A stretch of 31,785 nt of DNA, taken from the NCBI GenBank assembly GCA_937906775.1, contig CALCUD010000009.1, positions 1 through 31,785 on the forward strand, given 5' to 3'. Shown here in pieces: positions 1 to 7,335 of this stretch; positions within the stretch are counted from its first letter, which is position 1; every line of letters starts with the position of its first letter. The DNA comes from an uncultured Clostridia bacterium (lineage in GTDB: Bacteria > Bacillota > Clostridia > Christensenellales > Aristaeellaceae). Made by a program: the position numbers and the translations under genes. The notes under the pieces are model-generated. The model was not told the origin of the DNA. It did no database searches and saw only the letters and a program-made list of their open reading frames with translations.

Positions 1-92
1 TAATCCACCTGGCCGAGCTTGATCTCAGCAGAGGCAGCAGCGGCGCACAGGACCAGAACGAGGGCCAGAACGAGAGCAACCAGCTTTTTCAT
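1..92 (-). CDS. Secreted protein, N-terminal part only (runs off the window)
   Basis: Only the first 30 codons lie in the window. They begin with two lysines, continue with about 14 hydrophobic residues rich in Leu, Val and Ala, and end in an AxA-type cleavage region (AAAASA-E), so this is a signal peptide and the product is exported. The mature chain starts EIKLGQVD and then leaves the window. A good ribosome binding site (AAGGAGA) lies 8 bases before the ATG. The signal peptide is very like that of the TRAP binding protein near 23.7 kb, which suggests the same host genome. The function cannot be told from this piece; a solute-binding protein or small exported lipid- or FMN-binding protein are possibilities only. 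Confidence 0.8.
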   Translation of the reverse strand, partial: MKKLVALVLALVLVLCAAAASAEIKLGQVD

Positions 93-158
93 AACAAAGG
101 TCTCCTTTTCATTTTTGTCGGATGTTATCCGAATTTGTACACCCTCAAAAAGTATACT

Positions 159-187
159 TATAAAACATAAGAAATGACACCTGTCAA
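159..187 (-). promoter_or_regulatory. Candidate sigma-A promoter for the partial secreted-protein gene
   Basis: On the minus strand a perfect TTGACA (182-187) stands 17 bases from TTTATA (159-164). The -35 is ideal but the -10 is poor. A TATACT at 151-156 is an alternative -10 without a good partner. Position 60-70 bases upstream of the start codon is suitable. Confidence 0.4.
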
Positions 188-314
188 ACCGCCAATTTCG
201 CAGCAGAACAACCGGTGCCAAAAGTTACTTATGGATACGAGTAAAAACTATCGTTGAGGGCATCGGATTAGGATTCATTATTCAAATGAAGTGTTTTTTT
301 TTTGATCTGTATAA

Positions 315-947
315 TCAATTGACTAGGTCATAAACCATTTCGAGATAATTGTACATTCTTTCATTATAGTCAGGACATTCCATTCTGCTTCTATTCAGAT
401 AGTTATTAACATTTTCGTTGAACAATTTTGCCTCGGCTATGGCATTATCTATACACGAGTCAACATATGCATACTTTTCTGGAACGACAGGCTTCTCAAG
501 TAGAGTAAATACCGTTAAATATGCAGGGAGAGTTTTGCTTAATGAAACAGCAGCAGAAAGAGAACTGCTTGAATATGATTTATAATCCTTATAGCTCTCA
601 GTTGTGGATTTGTAATTGTAAAGGGTAGACATCTGCTTTTCTGTTAATTCTAACGGACTTTCAAGTGAAGAAAGAAAAGCTAAATCAGAAACCGGGATAG
701 GCTTAACGAATTGCTGGTTGATGTAGAAGAAGTTGCTAAGGTTTACTGCTACATTGCGAGTATATTTAACGATAACAAACGCGGTATTAAAATATTCTTT
801 ATATGCAGTTTCTTCTTCTGTTGCTGTAATATCTTCAACTGATTGTTCTACTTTGGCAGTAACATCATCAGTTTCACTTTCGGCAAATGCATACGCAGAA
901 TATAGGCACATAGTAACAACAAGCAGTAATGAAAGAAAGCGTTTCAT
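315..947 (-). CDS. Secreted protein of unknown function, AT-rich
   Basis: This encodes 210 residues. Residues 1-22 form a clear signal peptide (MKRFLSLLL..., cleavage after AYAFA). The mature part is Tyr-, Ser- and Glu-rich, predicted largely helical, with no cysteine pairs or membrane segment except one isolated Cys late in the chain. I recognise no domain. A strong AGGAGGTTAT ribosome binding site fixes the start at 947. The gene is clearly more AT-rich than the flavin operon upstream (3296-1320). It shares this with the AT-rich 3' end of the neighbouring FMN-binding gene, so the two may have arrived together. It lies about 80 bases downstream of that gene on the same strand and could be read through from it. 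Confidence 0.75.
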   Translation of the reverse strand: MKRFLSLLLVVTMCLYSAYAFAESETDDVTAKVEQSVEDITATEEETAYKEYFNTAFVIVKYTRNVAVNLSNFFYINQQFVKPIPVSDLAFLSSLESPLELTEKQMSTLYNYKSTTESYKDYKSYSSSSLSAAVSLSKTLPAYLTVFTLLEKPVVPEKYAYVDSCIDNAIAEAKLFNENVNNYLNRSRMECPDYNERMYNYLEMVYDLVN

Positions 948-1029
948 AATATAACCTCCTGTGTGTTTTTAATTTTAAATCTGTATTGAGAATATGAAAT
1001 TGAGGGAAGACAGTATTATTGAGATTTGT

Positions 1030-2196
1030 TTACTTGAAAGCTTTTTGAATACAGGACATGCACATAAAAGCATCTTCATCGATATAACAGCCACACTCGG
1101 CACAACGCTTTGAATGTGTTGTACAGCAATTTGTGTCGCCCGATGAAGCGATGTAGTTAGAACAACCACGATGATTACATATAGTAGTTGGAGTTCCGTA
1201 AGCATTAGTAAAAGATGACTTTTTCGTACTTGAACTATATGAGCTTGTTGATGTTTTCGAAGCCGGTTTTGCCGTTGGTTTCACTGTCGGTGTAGCAGTA
1301 GGAGAATCAGTGGGTTCTGCCGGAGCGGCTTCCTCTGCCGGAACCGCGGAATCTTTTCCGTCGGCAATCTTGCCGATCGCGGTCAGGACCGCTTTGGAGG
1401 TAATTGTCGCGCCGGAGATCATATCGATATCGTTTTCGGTGACAGGCAGCGTTTTGCCGATGAACTGCGCTGTGAAAGCCTCGTCCTGAGCTTTCGCGCC
1501 CAGACCGGGAGTCTCGGCGAATTCGCCGTCTCCGATTTCGATGGAGGTAACGGCATTGTTCTCATCCAGCTCCAGCGTGACCGCTACCGGCCCGCCGAAG
1601 CCGTCCGCCCGCGCGGTATATTTACTGCCGGATACGGTGACTTCCGGAGCCGCTGGCGCGGCTTCCACCGACAAACCGGCCTGTGCCGCGATATCATTCA
1701 CGGCGCTGTTCACGCCGGCGATGACGGCCCGGCTGGTAATGGTGGCGCCGGAAATCGCGTCGATCTCGCCGCCGTTCTGTTTCAACGCGACGGGGACCGT
1801 TTTTCCGGAAAACTGCGCCTGGAATTCGGGCTCTTTGGCTTTCGCGCCCAGCCCGGCTGTTTCCGCGAAGTTGGCGCCGCCGACGCTGACTCCGGCGATT
1901 GTTCCGTCCGGATAAAGCACAACGGTGGATTCGACTTCACCGCCGAAGCCGTTTGCGGTTCCGGTTCCGGCATAGCCCAGAATATTTCCGTCCGCGTCCT
2001 TACCGACAGACACCCCGTTTTCCATATCCTCAAAGGTATCCGATCCGGGCAGCAGAGCCAGGCGGGTCTGCATGGATTCGCGGGCCGCGTTGTCAGCGAT
2101 GATGTCTTTGGTCATGAGATTGGTCAAAGCCAGCGCGCCGGCAGCCACCAGGCAGAAAATCATCAGGATGATCCAGGCGGGAACTTTGTTCTTCAT
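1030..2196 (-). CDS. Membrane-anchored protein with two FMN-binding domains and a Cys-rich zinc-finger-like tail
   Basis: This 388-residue protein has one N-terminal membrane anchor (residues 8-28), then two copies of the FMN-binding domain found in RnfG/NqrC. Each copy ends in the flavinylation motif SGATITS, at residues 149-155 and 261-267; the second Thr of each (154 and 266) is the expected phosphoester-linked FMN site. A Thr/Pro/Ser linker (295-330) follows, then a Cys-rich tail (340-382: CNHRGC, a CC pair, CAEC, CMSC) that should bind zinc or another metal. The role is probably electron transfer at the outer face of the membrane. ApbE, encoded 36 bases upstream, is the enzyme that would attach the flavins. 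Base composition drops sharply at about residue 297 (near position 1305): the flavin part is GC-rich and the tail AT-rich, as if the tail was added by recombination. The tail's function is not known to me. Confidence 0.85.
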   Translation of the reverse strand: MKNKVPAWIILMIFCLVAAGALALTNLMTKDIIADNAARESMQTRLALLPGSDTFEDMENGVSVGKDADGNILGYAGTGTANGFGGEVESTVVLYPDGTIAGVSVGGANFAETAGLGAKAKEPEFQAQFSGKTVPVALKQNGGEIDAISGATITSRAVIAGVNSAVNDIAAQAGLSVEAAPAAPEVTVSGSKYTARADGFGGPVAVTLELDENNAVTSIEIGDGEFAETPGLGAKAQDEAFTAQFIGKTLPVTENDIDMISGATITSKAVLTAIGKIADGKDSAVPAEEAAPAEPTDSPTATPTVKPTAKPASKTSTSSYSSSTKKSSFTNAYGTPTTICNHRGCSNYIASSGDTNCCTTHSKRCAECGCYIDEDAFMCMSCIQKAFK

Positions 2197-2232
2197 GGTT
2201 CAGGTACCTCTTTCCGTATGATTTTGCTTTGG

Positions 2233-3264
2233 TTATTTCACATATTCTTCGTAACCGGGGGAGAAGAAGACGTTTCCTTCCGGATCGACCCAGGAAGCCA
2301 CTGCCCGGTAGCGGTCCAGAAGAGACTGCCCCGCTTCCCGGTCGCTCAGGAACAGGGAGGTGCTCAGGGCGTCCGCCAGCCCGGAATCCGGGCAGATGAC
2401 GGTGACTGACCGCCAGAGAGCGGCGGGGTAACGTGTTTCCGGGTCGATAATATGGTGATATTTCTGACCGTTGACCGTATAGTAACGCTGGTAGTCGCCG
2501 CTGGTCACGACGGCTCCGGAGGAGATCTTTACGACATGAAGATATTCGCTTGCGTTGCCGTCCGGATCCTGCACGCCTACCGTCCAGAGGGACCCGTCCG
2601 GCTTCGGTCCGGTAGCATAGACATTACCGCCTACCGAGACCATATATCCTGAAGGCATTTTAGCACAAACTTGCTGAACTGCATAGCCTTTTGCCAGCGC
2701 GCCGACGTCCAGACTCGCCGCGGGATCCGTCAGCCGGACGGTCCCTTCCGCTTCGTTGATTTCCAGCAGCCCGATGCCCGTATGCGCCATGGCTGCGTCC
2801 AGAAGATCCGCCTCCGGCAGCTTCGCGTGTTCCGGGTCGTCCAGACCGGCATTGCGTTCTTCATGCCAGATGCTCAGCAGGCTTCCCAGCGTAACATCGG
2901 TTTTTCCGCCGGTAGCTTCCGCGATCCCGGCAGCCGTTTTCAGCAGGCTGATGATCCTCGGATCCACCTGAACCGCCTCGCCGGCACGGTCGTTCACCGT
3001 TTTCAGGTTGTTTATTCCGCCGTATTCGTGATAGATGTCATACAACCGGTGATACTCCATCATCTCGTTGAAAAAGGACTCCGCCACCGTTTTGAATGCG
3101 GCTTCATCCGGGGCGTAACCGGTCACCATCGTCACCGTATCAAACAGATCGAAGTAGTTGACCTGATAGCGGGTCAATCCCGCCTGTTCCCCGCAGGAGA
3201 CGCCGGCCAGCAGGAGGCAGACCGCCAGAAGGACCGGCAGAATTCTTTTTCTGATCTTCATCAT
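2233..3264 (-). CDS. apbE: FAD:protein FMN transferase, lipoprotein (ApbE family)
   Basis: This 343-residue enzyme moves FMN from FAD onto a Ser/Thr of a target protein using a divalent metal. It has a lipoprotein signal with lipobox LAGVSC (Cys24), so it sits on the outer face of the membrane. Family motifs in order are SLDVGALAKGYA (184-195), VSVGGNVY (209-216), TSGDYQRYY (254-262), YHHIIDPET (269-277) and the late metal-binding region GLADALST (295-302). HHIIDPET is usually followed by G; here it is R. The gene sits between a NusG-II protein (31 bases upstream) and the double FMN-binding protein (36 bases downstream), whose two SGATIT motifs are the obvious substrates. The Shine-Dalgarno is weak (GGAAAGTGAG), and the second ATG of the MM pair may also be used. 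Confidence 0.92.
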   Translation of the reverse strand: MMKIRKRILPVLLAVCLLLAGVSCGEQAGLTRYQVNYFDLFDTVTMVTGYAPDEAAFKTVAESFFNEMMEYHRLYDIYHEYGGINNLKTVNDRAGEAVQVDPRIISLLKTAAGIAEATGGKTDVTLGSLLSIWHEERNAGLDDPEHAKLPEADLLDAAMAHTGIGLLEINEAEGTVRLTDPAASLDVGALAKGYAVQQVCAKMPSGYMVSVGGNVYATGPKPDGSLWTVGVQDPDGNASEYLHVVKISSGAVVTSGDYQRYYTVNGQKYHHIIDPETRYPAALWRSVTVICPDSGLADALSTSLFLSDREAGQSLLDRYRAVASWVDPEGNVFFSPGYEEYVK

Positions 3265-3295
3265 TCATTGCTCACTTTCCGCAGGGATATCCCGT

Positions 3296-3808
3296 TTATT
3301 CGGACGCGTTTCCGGCTTCGCTGATCATGCGCCGTATTTCTTCGGCGGTATAAAGCTCCGCGGTCACGCGGTTGGGCAGGCAGACCACGCAATTCTGCAG
3401 GATACGGATCTCCCGGTTGTCCAGCGTGACCGTTCCCTGTTTGACGCAGTTCTGATTTTTGCAGGTGGAAGATTCCATACAGAAGCCGTCAGGCGTCAGA
3501 TGAAGGATGTTCTCCGTTTCCGTTCCGTCTGACTGCGTCCGGCGGATAGAATAGGAAAGTTCGCCGTTTTCCGGCAGCGGAAGAACACCGACTGCTTCGC
3601 TTTCCGGATCCCGGTAAAGGACATAGGCCGACGCTTCGTTCCCTGTGACCGCCTGTCCGCCGTTCAGCAGGTTTCTGAACGGATGTCCGGATCCGGCTCC
3701 CGGCACGTTCAGACGGCTGAAAATCAATGCCGCGGCGGCCAGAATGATGACGGAAGCGATCAGGATAACGGTCAACCGAATATTTCTTTTCCCGGATGGC
3801 TGATCCAT
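3296..3808 (-). CDS. NusG domain II-type membrane protein, first gene of the flavin operon
   Basis: This 170-residue protein has one N-terminal transmembrane helix (about residues 11-33), so the rest lies outside the membrane. The C-terminal half has the pattern of the NusG-domain-II family found in clostridial flavin/electron-transfer operons: STCKNQNCVKQG, then a strand-rich stretch, then QNCVVCLPNRV. The cysteines (110, 116, 121, 140, 143) could form disulfides or hold a metal. I chose the ATG at 3808 because GGGAG lies 9 bases before it; an in-frame TTG at 3817 abuts that site and is unlikely. In other genomes this family travels with ApbE and RnfG-like proteins, as here. Its exact biochemical role is unknown to me. 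Confidence 0.75.
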   Translation of the reverse strand: MDQPSGKRNIRLTVILIASVIILAAAALIFSRLNVPGAGSGHPFRNLLNGGQAVTGNEASAYVLYRDPESEAVGVLPLPENGELSYSIRRTQSDGTETENILHLTPDGFCMESSTCKNQNCVKQGTVTLDNREIRILQNCVVCLPNRVTAELYTAEEIRRMISEAGNASE

Positions 3809-3839
3809 TCGATTCAACTCCCTGTATACATTCCATGAT

Positions 3840-3868
3840 ATGATATCACAATTCCGCCGATAAGTCTA
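3840..3868 (-). promoter_or_regulatory. Candidate promoter of the NusG-II / apbE / FMN-binding operon
   Basis: On the minus strand TAGACT (3863-3868) and TATCAT (3840-3845) are separated by 17 bases, matching sigma-A elements at 4 of 6 and about 4 of 6 positions. A second overlapping TATCAT sits at 3835-3840. Transcription would start about 25 bases before the first start codon. Confidence 0.45.
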
Positions 3869-4143
3869 AAGTTCCCTTACAAAATGACGGATTTTCACGG
3901 GGAATCCCGTTCCGCGGAAACCGCGGGGAGACGAGGCCGGCGGAAAACGGGATCCGGGGCGCTCCGGAGCTGCCGCCGACCGTACGGCGGCGGGGAACGC
4001 TGTCCGCCCGGGGGAGATTTTTGAACCCGGACGGAAGCAGGGATTTTGAGGAGGGACGGGAATATAATTATGCGCGCGCCGGCGGTGACGCGCTTTGTCG
4101 AATAGGATGTGACAGTATTCTGAAATGAACGGAGAGAAAAGCG
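3869..4143. other. Intergenic region between flavin operon and GH26 gene
   Basis: Very GC-rich to about 4030, then mixed. I find no convincing reading frame: long frames here lack a ribosome binding site and have no recognisable protein. A plus-strand TATAAT at 4061-4066 lacks a good -35 partner. The only clear signal is the GGAGAG ribosome binding site just before the GH26 ATG. Confidence 0.4.
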
Positions 4144-5121
4144 ATGAGAACGGAACCTGTCAACCCCCGTCTGCAGCCGGAAGCTCGCCGGCTGCTGGAA
4201 TATCTGAACAGCATGGAAGGGAAAGCGATCCTGACGGGTCAGCATACCCAGACCCGCGGCCAGGAGGAACTGGCGCTGATCCTGCGGGAAACGGGAAAGC
4301 TGCCGGCAGTCTGCGGCTTTGAGCTGCTGGCATATTCCCCGAATATCCGCCTTGAAGGCGCTTCCGAAGCCTGCGTGACCGAAGTGATGAACAATCGCGG
4401 TACGCTGGAGCAGGCCATGAACTGGGCAGGACGCGGGGGCATTGTCACTTTTACGTGGCATTGGTTTTCACCGCTTGGAGGATCGGATAAATCCTTTTAT
4501 ACGGAGCATACGGATTTCAATCCCGTACAGGCGCTGCAGGACGGCACGCCGGAGCATGAGGCGTTTGTTCACGATCTGGACCGGATGGCCGACGTCCTGC
4601 AGCCCTTCTGCGACGCGCATATCCCGATCCTGTGGAGACCTTTCCATGAATCGGAGGGGACCTGGTTCTGGTGGGGAAGCCGGGGACCGGAGACGGCCCG
4701 GGAGCTTTACCGTTTCATGTTCCGGTATTATACAGCGCATCATCATCTGGACAATCTGATCTGGGTATGGAACAGCCCGCGCCCGGACGGCTATGTCGGG
4801 GATGACTTCTGCGATATTATTTCTCAGGACCAGTATCCGCCGGCGCATACGCACGGCGCGTTCCGCGACAGATATGACAGTCTGCGGCAGATCACCGGGG
4901 CGGACAAGGGTGCGGCTATCGCCGAAACCGGCGTTGTTCCGGACGCGGACGCTCTGCAGCGCGAAAATGTTCCGTGGCTGTGGTACATGACATGGAGCGG
5001 CTCTTTCACCCTGACGGAGGAACAGAACAGTTTCGACGCGCTGCGCAGGCTGTACCGGCATCCGTATGCCGTGACGCTGGATAAACTTCCGCCGGAATTC
5101 GCCGCGCTCTCCCGGAGCTGA
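4144..5121 (+). CDS. Glycoside hydrolase family 26 (beta-mannanase-like), cytoplasmic
   Basis: This 325-residue protein is one GH26 TIM-barrel domain from end to end. The acid/base signature WRPFHE puts the catalytic acid at Glu169, and the nucleophile motif IAETG puts it at Glu261. Also typical are TGQHTQ near the N-terminus, GGIVTFTWHW (99-108), FWWG after the acid, and a late WYMTWSG. GH26 enzymes cleave beta-1,4-mannan (a few act on beta-1,3-xylan or mixed glucans) with retention. There is no signal peptide, carbohydrate-binding module or anchor, so it should act inside the cell on imported manno-oligosaccharides or release a terminal unit. The ATG at 4144 follows GGAGAG. The gene is convergent with the fusion gene at 5205. 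Confidence 0.9.
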   Translation: MRTEPVNPRLQPEARRLLEYLNSMEGKAILTGQHTQTRGQEELALILRETGKLPAVCGFELLAYSPNIRLEGASEACVTEVMNNRGTLEQAMNWAGRGGIVTFTWHWFSPLGGSDKSFYTEHTDFNPVQALQDGTPEHEAFVHDLDRMADVLQPFCDAHIPILWRPFHESEGTWFWWGSRGPETARELYRFMFRYYTAHHHLDNLIWVWNSPRPDGYVGDDFCDIISQDQYPPAHTHGAFRDRYDSLRQITGADKGAAIAETGVVPDADALQRENVPWLWYMTWSGSFTLTEEQNSFDALRRLYRHPYAVTLDKLPPEFAALSRS

Positions 5122-5204
5122 TCGTTTGTACGCCGGCCGTGACCGGTTTTCGACCGGCGGGGCCGACGCGGATCCATGGACGCTTCCGCTGAACCGCTGC
5201 GGCG

Positions 5205-7259
5205 CTATGTGTTCCGGCGGATTCTCAGCAGACGGAAGACCTGCGTTACGGCGGACGATATATTCTTCACTGCGTTTTCATATTCCATTGCTTCTTCCAG
5301 AGTACAGATTCTCTGCAAAACCGGAAAGTACGCGTCGATGCCGCAGGCATGGCACTTTTCCGCGTCTTCTTCCGCGCTGCCGCAAAACGCGATGACCGGT
5401 TTCTGATGCTTTTTTGCCAGCGCGGCAACGCCTGCGGGGGTCTTTCCCATGACGCTCTGACCGTCCAGACGGCCTTCTCCGGTGATGACCAGATCGGAGG
5501 CGCGGATATCCTGTTCCAGTCCGGTTTCTTCCAGAACAAGATCAATTCCGCGTTTCAGCTCAGCGTTCATACAGGCGAGAAAAGCAAACCCGATCCCGCC
5601 GGCTGCGCCCGTTCCCGGCAGGCAGGGATCGGCGTCCGGGAACAGGACGCGGATCCTGGCGGCGTACTGCCGGAGCCATTGATCCATCTCCCGGATCATT
5701 CCGGGTGTCGCCCCTTTCTGCGGTCCGAATACGGCGCTGCATCCCTGCGGTCCGCATAACGGATTGGTCACATCACAGGCGATATGAAAGGTGCAGTCTT
5801 TCAGGGCCGGGATCACATGCGAAGTTTCGACCCGGACCAGATCGCGCAGTCCGACGGCTCCGCACTGTACCCGGGCTCCGGACTGATCCAGCAGATCGAA
5901 TCCCAGCGCCTGAAGCATACCGATCCCGCCGTCATTGGTCGCGCTTCCGCCTATTCCGACGATGAATTTCCGGCATCCTTTTCCGATGGCGTCCCGGATC
6001 ATCTCCCCGACGCCGTATGTAGTGGTATACAGCGGGTTCCGCCGGTCCGGCGGGACCAGCGTCAATCCCGCGGCCGCGGACATTTCAAGGATCGCCGTCC
6101 CGGACTCCGGGATGACGCGGTACATGCATTCCGTCGGATCCCCGAGCGGACCTGTCACGGTGATATGATGAATATCAACAGAATGACCGCCGGTCAGCGC
6201 TTCAACGGTTCCTTCTCCGCCGTCGGCTGCGGGACGGACAAGCACGCAGGCGTCCGGATGAACAGCCAGGATCCCCTGCTTTACGGCATTGCCGGCTTCC
6301 AGCGACGTCAGACTGCCTTTGAACGAGTCCATGGCGATCACCACCCGTAAGGGACGGGCAGACTTCTCCAGCCAGCGGATCTGCTCCGCAAGACCCTCCC
6401 GGAGAGTGGTTTTCGGCAGCGGGACGCCGGCATTTTTCAATGCTGTCAGGTCATAGGCCCGGTTGCAGAGATGTCCGCTGTATTCCGGATGCGCCTCCGC
6501 AAATCCTTCAGCCGGAAGATCGCGGATCCGGACAGGATGCCCCATCAGTTCCCCGAGAATCCTGAAATACTCCGCGTTTGTGACGATATCCGGGCCGCCG
6601 ATACAGAAGACCCGGTTCAATGTGTTTTCACGGGTCAGACAATCCAGCATGGCCCGGCAGAGATCCTTTACGTAGACGGGGTGGATCAGATAGGTATCTC
6701 CGCCGACCAGCGTCAGTTCCCGGCCGTTGCGGATCAGTTCCGGAAGTTCCGCCTGACGGGAATGCAGGGGATAACAGCCGAGCAGCGAACCGGGACCGAA
6801 AATATGTCCGGGCCGGAACAGCGTATAAGGAAGCGTTTTCCCGCCGTCGGAAATGAAAACGAGTTCCATCTGCCGCTTCAGGGCGCCGTATCCGCCGTCC
6901 TCCATATACGCGTCCGCTTCTTCGGTTTGCGGGACGGCTTTGGAATCAGGCCGGTAGACGGAATCCGTGGAAATGACAATGACCCGGTCCGCCAGTCCGG
7001 GAAGTACGGCAAGATCTGTGCGGGCGTGATCCGCGTTGAAGCATATGCAGTCCAGACAGGCGTCCCAGTGCGTCGCCGCAGCCTGCAGCGCCTTTTTCAG
7101 CAGGACCGGATCGCTCCTGTCCGCTGTGATGCCGCGGACGCCGGCGGGAAGGTCCCGTTTGCCGCGGGTAACACACCAGACTTCATTTCCGTCCGCCAGG
7201 GCGTTTTCGGCCAGGTGTCTGCTGACAAAGCCGCTGCCGCCGAAGATCAAAAGTTTCAT
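5205..7259 (-). CDS. Fusion protein: NAD-dependent epimerase/dehydratase (SDR) plus glycerate kinase
   Basis: One 684-residue open frame holds two enzymes. Residues 1-300 are an extended short-chain dehydrogenase: nucleotide loop GGSGFVS (7-13; usual final Gly is Ser), VISTDSVY (95-102) and catalytic Y124GALK128, then the sugar-nucleotide epimerase-like C-lobe. Residues 305-680 are a complete glycerate kinase (GlxK/GarK type): VVIAMDSFKGSLTS, PAADGGEGTVEALTG, GIGGSATNDGGIGMLQALG and TGEGRLDGQSVMGKTP. The kinase phosphorylates D-glycerate, the last special step of glucarate/galactarate or glyoxylate breakdown. The join is tight: the SDR ends ...RWLEKSARP and the kinase begins LRVVIAMDS with no linker and no Met at its usual start. 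A lost stop codon or a deletion could have made it. The SDR substrate is unknown. An AAGAAG ribosome binding site precedes the ATG. Confidence 0.88.
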   Translation of the reverse strand: MKLLIFGGSGFVSRHLAENALADGNEVWCVTRGKRDLPAGVRGITADRSDPVLLKKALQAAATHWDACLDCICFNADHARTDLAVLPGLADRVIVISTDSVYRPDSKAVPQTEEADAYMEDGGYGALKRQMELVFISDGGKTLPYTLFRPGHIFGPGSLLGCYPLHSRQAELPELIRNGRELTLVGGDTYLIHPVYVKDLCRAMLDCLTRENTLNRVFCIGGPDIVTNAEYFRILGELMGHPVRIRDLPAEGFAEAHPEYSGHLCNRAYDLTALKNAGVPLPKTTLREGLAEQIRWLEKSARPLRVVIAMDSFKGSLTSLEAGNAVKQGILAVHPDACVLVRPAADGGEGTVEALTGGHSVDIHHITVTGPLGDPTECMYRVIPESGTAILEMSAAAGLTLVPPDRRNPLYTTTYGVGEMIRDAIGKGCRKFIVGIGGSATNDGGIGMLQALGFDLLDQSGARVQCGAVGLRDLVRVETSHVIPALKDCTFHIACDVTNPLCGPQGCSAVFGPQKGATPGMIREMDQWLRQYAARIRVLFPDADPCLPGTGAAGGIGFAFLACMNAELKRGIDLVLEETGLEQDIRASDLVITGEGRLDGQSVMGKTPAGVAALAKKHQKPVIAFCGSAEEDAEKCHACGIDAYFPVLQRICTLEEAMEYENAVKNISSAVTQVFRLLRIRRNT

Positions 7260-7316
7260 CGGAATTCTTCTTTCATACTATGATCTGATCCGGCGATTTC
7301 ATGCCGGCACAGGAGG

Positions 7317-7335
7317 GAAAACGGGGTTATCCCCG
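7317..7335 (-). terminator. Possible weak terminator at the end of the ABC importer gene
   Basis: On the minus strand a 5-bp GC stem (CGGGG/CCCCG, 7331-7335 with 7322-7326) has a 4-base loop containing the stop codon, followed by TTTT. The stem is short, so this is a tentative call. Confidence 0.3.

Noticed and set aside
3895..4461. 188-codon frame on the minus strand across the intergenic gap and the GH26 start
   Set aside because: It lacks a ribosome binding site, its protein is Arg/Pro-rich with no family pattern, and it lies antisense to the well-supported GH26 gene.
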